64,000 bases of DNA from Hyphomonadaceae bacterium (GCA_016714495.1 JADKDU010000001.1:248001-312000); one strand, 5' to 3'; positions 52,950-62,801 are shown, counted from the first letter of the stretch. Numbers and translations are program-made. The notes: generated by a model not told the origin, from the sequence alone.

Positions 52950-55211
52950 ATGGCTGACGGCAACACCATCAACACCTCGCGCCGCTTCTTCCTGCTGGCC
53001 TCCGCGGCTGGCGGCGGTCTCATGCTCTCCGGCTGCGTCACCCCAGGCGACACGACGGACGGCGCCCCCGCCCTTGCGGCGACCCCGTCCAAGCCGACCG
53101 CGCCGCTCGTTGACGTCAACGCCTTCGTGGCGATTTCGCCCGACGGCACGATCCGGATCATGGCGAAAAACCCGGAGATCGGTCAGGGGATCAAGACAAT
53201 GCTCCCCATGCTCATCGCGGAAGAACTCGACGCCGACTGGTCCAAGGTCGTCCTCGAACAGGCTGACGCGGATCAGGCCAAGTACGGTAACCAGATCGCG
53301 GGCGGCTCGTTCGCCACGCCGAACCACTGGGTCCCGCACCGCCAGGTTGGCGCCGCGACGCGCAACCTGCTGCTGCAGGCCGCCGCTGCACTCCTCAACG
53401 TCTCGATCGATGAGCTCTCGACCGAGCCGTCCATGGTCGTCCACACCGCGACGCAGAAGAAAATCGCCTATGGCGATCTTGTCGCAGACGCGGCGAAGAT
53501 GACGCCGGCGGATCCCGCGACGCTGAAGATGAAGGATCCGAAGAACTACCGGATCATCGGCAAGGACATGCGGAACTGGGATTCGCCCCGCATCGTCCGC
53601 GGCGAACCCATCTTCGGCATCGACGTCGTGGTGCCGGGCATGAAGTACGCCTATTTCGAAAAGTGCCCTGTGTTCGGCGGCACCGTCGTCTCGGCCAACG
53701 TCAATGAGATCAAGGCGCTTCCGGGCATTTCCGATTGCTTCGTCGTGAAAGCGGCGGGCACGGCGCTGCCGACCAAGATGGGCCTGCTCGACGGCGTCGC
53801 CATCATCGCTGATGATTGGTGGACGGCGAAGGAAGCCGGCAAGAAGCTCAAAATCCAGTGGGACGAAGGCGTCTCGAAGGACGAGTCCTCCGCCTCCTAC
53901 GACAAGCAGGCAGCCGAGCTCGCCAAGGGCAAGCCTCAAACGAACCTCTCCAAAGTCGGTGACGTGGAAGCTGCGTTCAAAGGCGCAGTCAAGAAAGTCT
54001 CCGCCAGCTACTCGTACCCGTTCCTCGTCCACGCCCCGCTTGAGCCGCAGAACTGCACGGCTCACGCCAAGGCTGATGGTACGGTCGAGATCTGGGCCCC
54101 GACCCAGCGCCCCGAACTGGGCGCCAACGGCGGCTATGGCCTCGTCACCGCCGCACTCGGCGTGGACAGGTCCAAGGTCCTGATTCACATGACCCGCTGC
54201 GGCGGCGGCTTTGGCCGTCGTCTCGACAACGATTACATCGTTGATGCGGCCGCGATCTCGAAGCAGGCCGGCAATATCCCGATCAAGATGGTGTGGACGC
54301 GCGAGCAGGACATGGCTCACGACCCGTACCGTCCGGGCGGCTACCACAACTTCGAGGCCGCCCTGGACAAGAACGGCGCCATGGTTGGCATGACCAACCA
54401 CTTCGTCTCGTTCGGCCGTCCCAACGACAAGGGCGATATGACAATCCTCGCGAGCGCCAACTCGCCGCCGCAGGAGTTCCCGGCCAACTATGTGCCGAAC
54501 CACTCCTTCGACCAGAGCCTGATGATGGGCGGCATGCCCACGGGCCCGTTGCGTGCGCCGACCTCGAACGCTGTCTGCTTCGCGCACCAGTCGTTCATCG
54601 ACGAGGTCGCGATCGCCGCCGGCAAGGATCCGCTGGAATTCCGTCTTGAACTGCTGGCTCTGCCGGTCCCCGCGGGTGCAACCCGCGCCGGCATGAACCC
54701 GCAGCGCATGTCGGACATTCTCAAGATCGTCCGTGAGCGTTCAGGCTGGGCCAATCGCGCCTCGCTGCCAAAAGGCATCGGAATGGGCGTCGCCTTCTAC
54801 TTCTCGCACCAGGGCCACTTTGCCACGGTCGCGAAGGCGAAGGTCGAGCGCAACGGCGCCTGGCGGGTTCTGAAAGTGTGGAGCGTCGGCGACGTCGGCT
54901 CTCACATCATCAACCCGATCAACGCCCACAACCAAGCTCAGGGCGCCATCGTTGAGGGCGTCTCGCACCTCAGCCAGAAGATCACCTTCGAGAAAGGCCG
55001 CACGCAGCAGCAGAACTTCTTCGACATGCCGCTGATCCGCATCGACCATGCGCCGCAGATCGACTCGTACTTCCACCTGACGGACAACTCGCCGACAGGT
55101 CTAGGCGAACCGGCGCTCCCGCCGGTTCTGCCGGCCGTGACGAACGCGATCTTCGCCGCCACCGGCAAGCGCGTCCGCAGCCTGCCGATCGAGAACATCA
55201 GCTGGAGCTGA
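52950..55211 (+). CDS. iorB: Molybdopterin subunit (isoquinoline 1-oxidoreductase beta-like)
   Basis: The 753-residue catalytic subunit of an IorB-type hydroxylase or aldehyde oxidase. The N-terminus has a twin-arginine signal (SRRFFLLASAAGGG) followed at once by a lipobox-like 'LMLSGC', so it may be exported folded and lipid-anchored. Molybdenum-site motifs are visible: 'RCGGGFGRR', 'GGMPTGPLRAPTSNAV' and the catalytic Glu region 'TGLGEPALPPVLPA'. It oxidises an N-heterocycle or aldehyde with water as oxygen source; the true substrate is unknown. It ends before a strong terminator. Confidence 0.92.
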   Translation: MADGNTINTSRRFFLLASAAGGGLMLSGCVTPGDTTDGAPALAATPSKPTAPLVDVNAFVAISPDGTIRIMAKNPEIGQGIKTMLPMLIAEELDADWSKVVLEQADADQAKYGNQIAGGSFATPNHWVPHRQVGAATRNLLLQAAAALLNVSIDELSTEPSMVVHTATQKKIAYGDLVADAAKMTPADPATLKMKDPKNYRIIGKDMRNWDSPRIVRGEPIFGIDVVVPGMKYAYFEKCPVFGGTVVSANVNEIKALPGISDCFVVKAAGTALPTKMGLLDGVAIIADDWWTAKEAGKKLKIQWDEGVSKDESSASYDKQAAELAKGKPQTNLSKVGDVEAAFKGAVKKVSASYSYPFLVHAPLEPQNCTAHAKADGTVEIWAPTQRPELGANGGYGLVTAALGVDRSKVLIHMTRCGGGFGRRLDNDYIVDAAAISKQAGNIPIKMVWTREQDMAHDPYRPGGYHNFEAALDKNGAMVGMTNHFVSFGRPNDKGDMTILASANSPPQEFPANYVPNHSFDQSLMMGGMPTGPLRAPTSNAVCFAHQSFIDEVAIAAGKDPLEFRLELLALPVPAGATRAGMNPQRMSDILKIVRERSGWANRASLPKGIGMGVAFYFSHQGHFATVAKAKVERNGAWRVLKVWSVGDVGSHIINPINAHNQAQGAIVEGVSHLSQKITFEKGRTQQQNFFDMPLIRIDHAPQIDSYFHLTDNSPTGLGEPALPPVLPAVTNAIFAATGKRVRSLPIENISWS

Positions 55212-55238
55212 TCCGCCTGACGTCTTGCACCAATTCAG

Positions 55239-55273
55239 CGGCCCGGAAGGAAACTTCCGGGCCGTTTGATTTT
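55239..55273 (+). terminator. Rho-independent terminator after iorB
   Basis: Perfect 11-base stem (CGGCCCGGAAG with CTTCCGGGCCG), GAAA tetraloop, then TTTGATTTT. A strong terminator separating iorAB from the next gene. Confidence 0.92.
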
Positions 55274-55499
55274 CGGGACGGCGCAACTGCCCCAGCGCCC
55301 GGCTGCCGTAGCGTCGCCAAGGCCTCCACGCCACGCCTCCTGCGCGCCCTTCACAGAGCCCACTTTATTGACGTTTCCAGCGAGCTGGCGCAGCCAAAAT
55401 ACCCGTTTTTCGTTGACGATCAGGGCAGCCACCAAGATACTGAATCAAAATTGCGTCTCGCTCTGACGAGGCCCAGAAACCATGACTCGGGAGATCAAC

Positions 55500-57467
55500 A
55501 TGAAGTCTGTCCTGCTGACGACTGCAGCCGCAGTCGTGGTCGCCGTCGCCATCGCGGCCTCGGCCATCTCCGCCCCTGCCCCCGCGCCCTCCATAGCCGC
55601 GATCCCGGAGCGCGCCAGCAACTTCCAGCTCACCGACACGAACCGTCTCGCGCATGAGCTGCACTACTTCAAGGACGCCCCGGCCATCGTGCTGATGAGC
55701 CAGGTGAACGGCGGCAAGACCTCGCGCGAAACCGCCGCCCAGCTCGCCAAGCTGCAAACGCAATACAAGGACCAGGGCGTCCTCTTCTACGCCATCAACT
55801 CGAAGGATACGCGCGACGCCGCGGCCGCCGAGGCGAGGGTCCAGAAGTTCGCTTTCCCCGTTCTGATGGATGAACTCCAGCTCGTCGGCGAACAGCTCGG
55901 CATCCAGCGTGAAGGAGAGATCTTCGTCGTCACGCCCAAGACCGGCTTCAAGATCGCCTATCACGGCACCGCCGCCGAAGCTTCCAAGTCCATCGACGCC
56001 ATCCTCGCCGGCAAGCCCGTCGCCAACCCGCGCGTCGAAGTGAAGGCCGGCGCCGCCATCGCCTTCCCAGGCCGCGAGAGCAAGGCCGAGCACGCAAAAA
56101 TCTCCTACTCCGCCGAAGTCGCCCCGATCATCCAGGCCAAGTGCGTCGCCTGCCACCAGGAAGGCGGCATCGCCCCCTTCGCAATGGATAGCTACGAGAT
56201 CGTCAAGTCGATGGCGCCCATGATGCTCGAGGCGGTGATGTCTGAGCGGATGCCGCCCTACTTCGCCGATCCGCATGTCGGCACGTTCCAGAACGACAAC
56301 GCGCTCACCGCCGAACAGAACAAGACGCTGATCCATTGGCTCGAAGCCGGCGCGCCGCGCGGCTCGGGTCCGGATACGCTGAAGGAACAGGCCAGCAAGG
56401 CGCCGGACTGGCCCACCTCGCTCGGAAAGCCCGACCTGATCGTCACGCTTCCGTCCTTCGACGTGCCCGCCTCCGGAACTGTCGCGTACCAGAACATGCG
56501 CGTCGATAATCCGTTCAACGGCGACACCTGGCTACGCGCCATCGCCATCAAGCCCGGCGAGCGCACAGTCCTTCACCATGTCACGTCCAACCACTCGCCG
56601 GATCGCGGCGCAACGCCGGCGAAAATCCCGGGCGGCTCAGTCGGCTCTTACACGCCGGGCGCTGAGCCGCAGGTCATCGCCACCGGCGCCGGCGCGCCTG
56701 TTCCCGCCGGCGGCAAGCTGGCCTTCTCGATGCACTACACGACCACCGGCAAGGCCGCGACGGACCAGACGCAGATCGGCTACTACACGCTGAAAGCCCC
56801 GCCGCAATTCATCAAGCGCTCGACCGTCATCTCCGATTTCGCGTTGAAGATTCCGAAGGGCGAAGCCCGCCACAAGGAAGTCGCCTATCTCGAATTCCCG
56901 GCCGACGCCTATCTCTACACGCTCTACCCACACTCCCACTATCGCGGCTGGTCGGTCGAACTGAAACAGAAGGACGCTGACGGCAAGGAGGCGCTCCTGC
57001 TCAGCCTGCCCAAGTACGACTTCAACTGGCAGCGCGATTATGATCCGGTGCAACCGATCCTGATCAAGAAGGGCACCAAGCTGATCGCGAGCTGGATCTA
57101 CGACAATTCGACAAACAACAGGGCCAACCCGGATCCGTCGATCGACGTCACTTGGGGCGAACAGTCCTGGCAGGAGATGATGTATTTCCGCGTCAACTAT
57201 CGCTGGGCTGACGAGACCATCGATAACGTTCGCAACGACCTGCAGGACAAGCTGATGGAATCGCGCACGATCGGCGCGCTCGACAACAACGCCGACAACA
57301 AGGTCCAGATCGACGAACTCACCGGCACGATGGCGTCGGTGCGCAAGCGCTTCAAGGATCTCGACACCAACGGCGACGGCGGCCTCGACAAGGCCGAACT
57401 CGCCGCAGGCAACGTCTCCCGCGCCAGCGCCACGCGCGACCTGAAAGACGCCGACATCGACCTATAG
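55500..57467 (+). CDS. Exported redoxin-fold / cytochrome c / copper-monooxygenase-like / EF-hand fusion protein
   Basis: A 655-residue exported protein from ATG 55500 (signal peptide MKSVLLTTAAAVVVAVAIAA). Four parts are visible. Residues ~30-180 resemble a redoxin ('GVLFYAINSKDTRDAAAAEA', 'FAFPVLMDE') but the active-site CxxC is absent (SQVNGGKTSRE at that position). Residues ~205-300 hold one heme site 'CVACHQEGGIAPF' and the later 'SERMPPYFADP'. Residues ~310-570 resemble the copper type II monooxygenase C-terminal region with 'HHVTSNHSP', 'SMHYTTTGK' and 'YPHSHYRGW'. The C-terminus has EF-hands 'DNNADNKVQIDE' and 'DTNGDGGLDKAE'. The function is not established; it may accept or use electrons in the periplasm. 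Confidence 0.82.
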   Translation: MKSVLLTTAAAVVVAVAIAASAISAPAPAPSIAAIPERASNFQLTDTNRLAHELHYFKDAPAIVLMSQVNGGKTSRETAAQLAKLQTQYKDQGVLFYAINSKDTRDAAAAEARVQKFAFPVLMDELQLVGEQLGIQREGEIFVVTPKTGFKIAYHGTAAEASKSIDAILAGKPVANPRVEVKAGAAIAFPGRESKAEHAKISYSAEVAPIIQAKCVACHQEGGIAPFAMDSYEIVKSMAPMMLEAVMSERMPPYFADPHVGTFQNDNALTAEQNKTLIHWLEAGAPRGSGPDTLKEQASKAPDWPTSLGKPDLIVTLPSFDVPASGTVAYQNMRVDNPFNGDTWLRAIAIKPGERTVLHHVTSNHSPDRGATPAKIPGGSVGSYTPGAEPQVIATGAGAPVPAGGKLAFSMHYTTTGKAATDQTQIGYYTLKAPPQFIKRSTVISDFALKIPKGEARHKEVAYLEFPADAYLYTLYPHSHYRGWSVELKQKDADGKEALLLSLPKYDFNWQRDYDPVQPILIKKGTKLIASWIYDNSTNNRANPDPSIDVTWGEQSWQEMMYFRVNYRWADETIDNVRNDLQDKLMESRTIGALDNNADNKVQIDELTGTMASVRKRFKDLDTNGDGGLDKAELAAGNVSRASATRDLKDADIDL

Positions 57468-57488
57468 GCGATCATGCATTCAACCCGG

Positions 57489-57522
57489 AAAGGCCCGCTG
57501 GAAACAGCGGGCCTTTTCTTTT
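57489..57522 (+). terminator. Rho-independent terminator
   Basis: Perfect 12-base stem (AAAGGCCCGCTG with CAGCGGGCCTTT), GAAA loop, then TTTTCTTTT. Strong terminator of the fusion-protein gene. Confidence 0.93.
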
Positions 57523-57756
57523 GTGCACTGCCATCCCCTCTGCTCACCCCACTGAACTGCGAAACACGCCAAACCCTTATCGTAAAGGCGTTTCCGCAAA
57601 GTGCACACGGTGGATGGCACACCATCCATGCCAGGCGGTGAGCGCACCGGCCTGACAGAAAGAGCGTGTCTCCAGCCGCCACTGCCCCCGCCGTTAGAGG
57701 ACAGGGCAAAGAGAGTTCAAAGCGAAAGCAAAATCCCCAATCCGAAAGGCCAACCG

Positions 57757-58102
57757 ATGTCCCGAAACGTCTTCTACGAGGCCCGACCCCAGGTCCACCG
57801 CGCTATCGCACGCGGCGAGCTTGAGCCCGCCTTCCGCTGGAGGCTGATCATGCGCGAGCAGGTCGACATCGCACGTCGCTACAACGATCTAATCGGCGCT
57901 CGCCCGATACTCAAACCGCGACGCCGCAAATCGGCGCCAGCCCTCCATGCCGGTCATGCTCGATCCGAAAGGTTTCTCACCGGGCGGCGCGCCCAACTGG
58001 CTCATTTTCAACGGCCGGAACGCGCCGGACTTCGAAAGGCGCCCTGATCCGCATCGACTTGGCGGTGTGAAAGAAGGATGGCGTCAGAATGAGCGACCCT
58101 AA
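57757..58102 (+). pseudogene. Small unknown gene, apparently frameshifted
   Basis: ATG 57757 (MSRNVFYEARPQVHRAI…) begins a plausible protein that loses coherence near residue 63. One frame over, from about 57947, a protein-like stretch (LDPKGFSPGGAPNWLIFNGR) continues to TAA 58100-58102. Removing one base near 57940 would give 114 residues. I do not recognise the family, so the join rests only on composition. Two separate overlapping small genes are an alternative. Confidence 0.4.
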
Positions 58103-58154
58103 GAGCTCTCCCTCGAACCACGCACGCGGCGGTGAACCGGCGGCGGCAACAGCC

Positions 58155-58868
58155 TCACGCCCCCAACACTTCCGCCAGCTCGATGAAGCTTCTCAGCTGC
58201 AAATCATAAGCCCCGGCCGGAGGCGGCGTGTACGCGGCAGGCGCGACATACTCATCCGGCCGCGCCGCATGCGCCGTCCAGAATCGACGCCCGGCCGCAT
58301 GATCGACGTCCCACCGACGGCACGCCACCATCACGATCTCGGATGGTTTCAGCATCAGCAGCTCGGGCGCGCTATCATAAAGCTGCGGCATCGGCTTTTA
58401 GGTGCGGACAAAATCCGCGCCGAGAATTGCATCCCACGGCAAGCCGCTGCGCTCGGCCATCTCGGTCACCGAAGCAACGTTTCCGTTCGAAGCGCCACCA
58501 CCGGGCAGCGCTTTTTCAGCCGGGCCAGTCCCTCCACGACATCCGGCCACGGCGGGAGCCTGCGCCAACCCAACGCCAGATAATCCTTCTCCGCTGCGCT
58601 CAAACCCGTAATGCCAAAGGCGTCCAGCGTCACATCCAGCATCTCGCGATGCAGCTGGTCCATGACGACATAAGCACGACGCCCGGATCGCACCTCTTCC
58701 ATGGCGGGCTGGTTACTGAACGCGCCAGTGATTGGCGAACGCCACCCAATCGAGCTGGTAGCGCGCCCCAAACATGGCCTTCACCTCGCGCACGACGCCC
58801 CCGAACCAGTCAACCGTGGCGCCGAATACGTTGAACGTCAGGGCCTTGATTCTGGAAAGTTCGCTCAT
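58155..58868 (-). pseudogene. Haloacid dehalogenase type II (HAD) pseudogene
   Basis: A decayed haloacid dehalogenase-like gene, whose intact relatives hydrolyse 2-haloacids. From ATG 58868 (MSELSRIKALTF…) the motif I region reads 'FNVFGATVDW', with Asn for the catalytic Asp (FDVFGT). 'FANHWR' is followed by a one-base insertion near 58726; the frame then continues 'QPAMEEVRSGRRAYVVMDQ', 'GWRRLPPWPDVVEGLARL' and 'CPVVAL', breaks again near 58494 (one base missing before SNGNV), and ends in an in-frame TAA at 58399-58401 inside 'FVRT*KPMPQLYD'. The remainder to 58155 ('LQLRSFIELAEVLGA') is readable. Corrected length is about 237 residues. Confidence 0.85.
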
Positions 58869-58943
58869 GGGCAAACCGGGCAAACCGGGCAAACCTTGCA
58901 CGATGCGAATTTCATCTCCAGACCTTACCGTGGGAGACACACG

Positions 58944-59963
58944 ATGAATTTCTCGTCCGACACAGCCGCGCCGGCTCACCCCTTGATCCTAGAAGCCATG
59001 GTCGCCGCCGCCAAAGGTCCTGCATCGAGCTACGGCGGCGACCCGTGGACCAAGGCTGCCCGTGACGCGCTGTGCGAGACTTTCGAAACCGATCTCGATA
59101 TCTGGCTGGTCTCGTCCGGCACCGCCGCCAACGCGCTCGGCCTCTCCATACTTTGCCCGCCCCACGGCGCGATCGCCTGCCACGAGGAGGCGCACATCGA
59201 GCGCGACGAACGGGGCGCTCCCGAATTCTTCACCGGCGGCGGCCGCCTCTCCCTCTTGCCCGGCGCACACGCCCGGATCGACGTTGCCGCCCTGAAGCGG
59301 CGCCTCGCAGCCAATGATCCTGACTTTGTCCACGAGACGCCGCTGCACGTGCTGTCGCTCTCCAACCTCACTGAGTCTGGAGCCGCTTACCGCCCGTTCG
59401 AGATCAAGGAGCGCGCGGGCCTGGCGCACGAAGCCGGCCTCGCCGTGCATCTGGATGGCGCCCGCCTCGCCAACGCCCTCGTCTCCACCGGCGCGACGCC
59501 CGCCGAGATGACATGGCGCGCAGGCGTCAACGTCCTCAGCTTCGGGGCGACCAAGAATGGCGGGGCAGGCTGCGAGGCGATCATTCTCTTCGGCGCCGCG
59601 CGCCAGCGGCTGCAGGAACTTAAGGTCCGCGCTAAGCGCGCCGGCCACATGCCGCCGAAGATGCGTTTCCTTGGCGCACAGATGTCGGCTTACCTGAAAG
59701 ATGGGCTGTGGCTCGAACTTGCCCGCCGCGCCAATACATCGGCAGCCAGTCTCGCATCGGCGCTGACGAAAGCGGGCATCGAACTCGCCCATCCTGTCGA
59801 CGGCAACGAAGTCTTCGCGACCCTCCCCCTGGGCGCCGCCGCCCGGCTCTCCGCCGCCGGTGCGGCTTTCCACCCGTGGCCTGACGGCTCGCACCGCTTC
59901 GTCTGCTCTTGGGCGACCGCCCCCTCCGAGATCGCGGCTTTTGCAGCGCATCTGGCTGGCTAA
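58944..59963 (+). CDS. ltaE: Low-specificity L-threonine aldolase
   Basis: A 339-residue pyridoxal-phosphate enzyme that cleaves L-threonine or allo-threonine to glycine and acetaldehyde. Family features: 'MNFSSDTAAPAHPLI' at the N-terminus, 'LVSSGTAANALGLS', 'CHEEAHIERDE', 'VHLDGARLANAL' and the PLP-lysine site 'SFGATKNGGAGCEAI'. ATG 58944 is preceded by GGGAGA. It is divergent from the HAD pseudogene, with which it may once have shared a promoter region. Confidence 0.93.
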   Translation: MNFSSDTAAPAHPLILEAMVAAAKGPASSYGGDPWTKAARDALCETFETDLDIWLVSSGTAANALGLSILCPPHGAIACHEEAHIERDERGAPEFFTGGGRLSLLPGAHARIDVAALKRRLAANDPDFVHETPLHVLSLSNLTESGAAYRPFEIKERAGLAHEAGLAVHLDGARLANALVSTGATPAEMTWRAGVNVLSFGATKNGGAGCEAIILFGAARQRLQELKVRAKRAGHMPPKMRFLGAQMSAYLKDGLWLELARRANTSAASLASALTKAGIELAHPVDGNEVFATLPLGAAARLSAAGAAFHPWPDGSHRFVCSWATAPSEIAAFAAHLAG

Positions 59964-60098
59964 CGAAATCTGAATCGCCTGATTCACGATGGTCGGTGAA
60001 ATTTCATCGATCGGCCACAGCGGTTTTCTAACCTTCCAGTGGCAGTCTCGAAGTTCATTCCGGGAAATTTCGCTCGGGGTGCGGCGGGGACAGCCGTT

Positions 60099-62396
60099 AT
60101 GGCGTTTGACAGCCTTCGGGCCATTTTTCTGGGCGAGGTCGATGTCCCGGCCGAGCACCGCGACGCCGTCGGCGCCGCTCGGCGCAAGGCATTCCATGCG
60201 CTCGCCCCCATGGCCGCAATCCACTCCCTCCTCAACGCCGTCGTCCTCACCGTCGTTTTTTGGAACGAACCCACCATGCCGCTGGTGTTCGTCTGGACCT
60301 ACACCAGCGCCGTCCTCGTCTTCATCCGCATGCGCGAAGGCAAACGCAGCGAAACCCTGTCTGACGCGACCGGGGAAGACGGCCGCATCGTGCGCTACAC
60401 CCTGTTCAGCGGCGCTCTCTGGGGCGCAATCATCGTCGCCCTGATGATGTCGTCCGGGCCTGAACACACCCTGCTGCTTGGCGTGCTGACCGCCGCGATC
60501 CTGTGTGTGGGCGCGCTTCTCAATTCAAGCTTCCCGATCGCCTCGCTGGGCTATTCGGTGCTGGTCGGCGGCGGCGCCTGCCTTGGCCTCGCGCTAACGG
60601 GACATGCCTGGTCGACCGAGGCCATGCTCCTCCTCGCCGGCTGCATCATGGCTCTGCAGCGCTTTGCCGCGAACAGCGACGCCAACTTCGTGCGCCGCCA
60701 CCTCAACGCTGCAGCCTTGAATGACGCCAAGGAAACAATGAGCGTGCTGCTCAATGATTTCGAGGCGCATTCGGCCGACTGGCTCTGGCGCACCGACGGT
60801 CATGGCCGTATCGGCCCCGCCTCACAGCGCTTCATCGACGCCAGCGGCCTGCCCGCTGAAGTCCTTGAAGGCGGCAGCCTGCTCGCCCTGTTCGCGCCGG
60901 AATCAGCGCAACAACTCGACTTCCTGCTGAAACAGAGGAAATCATTCCGCGACGAGGTTCTGCGCGTCCAGATCAGCGGCCATGAAGGCTGGTGGTCGCT
61001 CTCGGGCCAACCGACGGCCGATGGCGGCTGGCGCGGCGTCTGCTCCGACATCACGCGCTCGCGCGACGCCGAAGCACGCATCGCCTATGTCACGGAATAC
61101 GACGGCCTGACCGATCTCGCCAACCGCGCCATGCTGGTACGTCAGCTTGAGGTCGCACAGGAAGCCGCAGAACTCCGCGGCGAAGGTTTCGCCCTGTTCG
61201 TCATCGACCTCGACAACTTCAAGGCGCTCAACGATACGCAGGGTCACCCTGCGGGCGACGCCTTCCTCAAGGTCGTGGCCCAGCGGCTGCGCGACTGCGT
61301 CGGGCCGACCGCTTTCCTTGCCCGTCTCGGCGGAGACGAGTTCGCGGTCATGCAGCGGGACATGCTGGCGGAGGAGGCGGGCGAACTTGCGGACGTCATC
61401 GTCGACGCTCTGCTCGCGCCGGTCCACATCAACGGCAAGGACATCCTCGCAGGCGGCAGCGTCGGCGTCGCGCTCGCGCCTGAGAATGGCACAGATCCCG
61501 CGGTTCTGATGAAGAACGCTGAACTGGCGCTTTATCGCGCCAAGGCGCAAGGCCGTGGCTGTGCGCGCTTCTTTGAGCAGGGCATGGAAGAAGTCGCCCG
61601 CGTCCGCGCCGACCTCGAGAGAGATCTTCGCAACGCGCTCGCCGCAGACGCGATGGATGTGTATTTCCAGCCACTGGTCAACACGCGAACGCGCAAAGTT
61701 GCGGGATACGAAACCCTGCTGCGCTGGAACCGCCCGGGCCACGGCCTCGTCTCTCCAGCTGTGTTCATCTCCTGCGCCGAGGAAACCGGCATCATCGTGC
61801 CGCTTGGCGAATGGGTGATCCGTAAGGCTATCGAGGAAGCTTCCCAATGGCGCGATGACGTGACGGTCGCGATCAACCTGTCGCCGGCGCAGATGAAGAA
61901 CCCTTCGATTATCGCCACGGTCGTGGGCGCCCTGGCCGCATCGCAACTCGACCCGAGTCGCCTCGAAATCGAGATCACCGAAAGCGTCCTGATGGACGAG
62001 ACAGAGCAGAATATCCGCACGCTGCACGCGCTGCGCGAACTGGGCGTGAAGATTGCGCTCGATGATTTCGGAACGGGCTATTCCTCGCTCAGCTATCTAC
62101 GCGCCTTCCCGTTCGACAAGATCAAGGTCGACCAGCGTTTCGTTCGCGACATCGACACCTCGACCGAAAACCAGGCAATTGTGCGAGCGATCATCTCGCT
62201 CGCGCGCGATCTCAAGATGCGCATCACGGCCGAAGGCGTGGAGAACGAACAGCAGGCCGCAATCCTCGCCGGTCTAGGCTGCACCGAAGTGCAGGGCTTC
62301 CTCTACAGCCGCCCGATGCCCGCTTCCGAGCTTGAGAAGAAAGAACCCTCGACGCGCAAGACAGCCGACCTCCTGCATCTACGGCGCAGAGCCTGA
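60099..62396 (+). CDS. GGDEF/EAL cyclic-di-GMP protein with membrane sensor
   Basis: A membrane protein with both cyclic-di-GMP synthesis and breakdown domains. The N-terminal third has about six hydrophobic helices (MASE-like), then a PAS-like region ('DWLWRTDGHGRIGPASQRF' in part, 'GWRGVCSDITRSRDAEARI' in part). The GGDEF domain keeps 'ARLGGDEFAV'. The EAL domain reads 'YETLLRW' (ETL for EAL) but keeps 'INLSPAQMKNP', 'EITESVLMDE', 'DDFGTGYSSLSYL' and 'KVDQRFVRDI', so phosphodiesterase activity is plausible. I chose ATG 60099 (GGGGA upstream, 765 residues); GTG 60039 would add 20 residues. Confidence 0.92.
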   Translation: MAFDSLRAIFLGEVDVPAEHRDAVGAARRKAFHALAPMAAIHSLLNAVVLTVVFWNEPTMPLVFVWTYTSAVLVFIRMREGKRSETLSDATGEDGRIVRYTLFSGALWGAIIVALMMSSGPEHTLLLGVLTAAILCVGALLNSSFPIASLGYSVLVGGGACLGLALTGHAWSTEAMLLLAGCIMALQRFAANSDANFVRRHLNAAALNDAKETMSVLLNDFEAHSADWLWRTDGHGRIGPASQRFIDASGLPAEVLEGGSLLALFAPESAQQLDFLLKQRKSFRDEVLRVQISGHEGWWSLSGQPTADGGWRGVCSDITRSRDAEARIAYVTEYDGLTDLANRAMLVRQLEVAQEAAELRGEGFALFVIDLDNFKALNDTQGHPAGDAFLKVVAQRLRDCVGPTAFLARLGGDEFAVMQRDMLAEEAGELADVIVDALLAPVHINGKDILAGGSVGVALAPENGTDPAVLMKNAELALYRAKAQGRGCARFFEQGMEEVARVRADLERDLRNALAADAMDVYFQPLVNTRTRKVAGYETLLRWNRPGHGLVSPAVFISCAEETGIIVPLGEWVIRKAIEEASQWRDDVTVAINLSPAQMKNPSIIATVVGALAASQLDPSRLEIEITESVLMDETEQNIRTLHALRELGVKIALDDFGTGYSSLSYLRAFPFDKIKVDQRFVRDIDTSTENQAIVRAIISLARDLKMRITAEGVENEQQAAILAGLGCTEVQGFLYSRPMPASELEKKEPSTRKTADLLHLRRRA

Positions 62397-62495
62397 TCCC
62401 TTCGATGAGCGAGCGCGAGGCGCGCTGAATCGTCCTACGGCAAACTGCGGCCGGATGCTTGCCCCGCGTAACGGAGCACGCCATTTCTGCCGGCC

Positions 62496-62723
62496 ATGGA
62501 AATGGCCGTCACCCTTGCTGTCGCACTCGCCTTCCTCGCGCTGACTGTGTTCGCAGGATGGAAATCCGGGCGGCCGCGCAAGGACAGCGCGAAGACGCAA
62601 TGGATTTCCTGGCCGCTGGTCACGGTGCTGGCCGGAACGGCTGTGGTGTTTGCGCTGGTCCACCTGGTCAACCTCATGGGCTTTCACACGGGCGCCAACG
62701 CCGCACCAAGATACCGCCTCTAG
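62496..62723 (+). CDS. Small two-helix membrane protein
   Basis: A 75-residue protein with two hydrophobic segments, 'AVTLAVALAFLALTVFAGW' and 'WPLVTVLAGTAVVFALVHLV', separated by a basic loop. The start is ATG 62496 or 62502. The codon use is regular and the end is polar. It lies between the GGDEF/EAL gene and the acyl-CoA dehydrogenase on the same strand. I do not recognise a family. Confidence 0.6.
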   Translation: MEMAVTLAVALAFLALTVFAGWKSGRPRKDSAKTQWISWPLVTVLAGTAVVFALVHLVNLMGFHTGANAAPRYRL

Positions 62724-62801
62724 AAGCAGCAATTGACCCGTTGGCCGCACGCCGGTAGCCCTACAGCACAACAAGTAACGACCTGCTCCGGGAGGCGCGT
62801 C

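Noticed and set aside
52617..54587. A 656-residue open frame antisense to iorB
   Set aside because: It is Arg/Asp/Gly-rich without motifs and exactly opposes a well-conserved gene; long antisense frames are common at this GC content.
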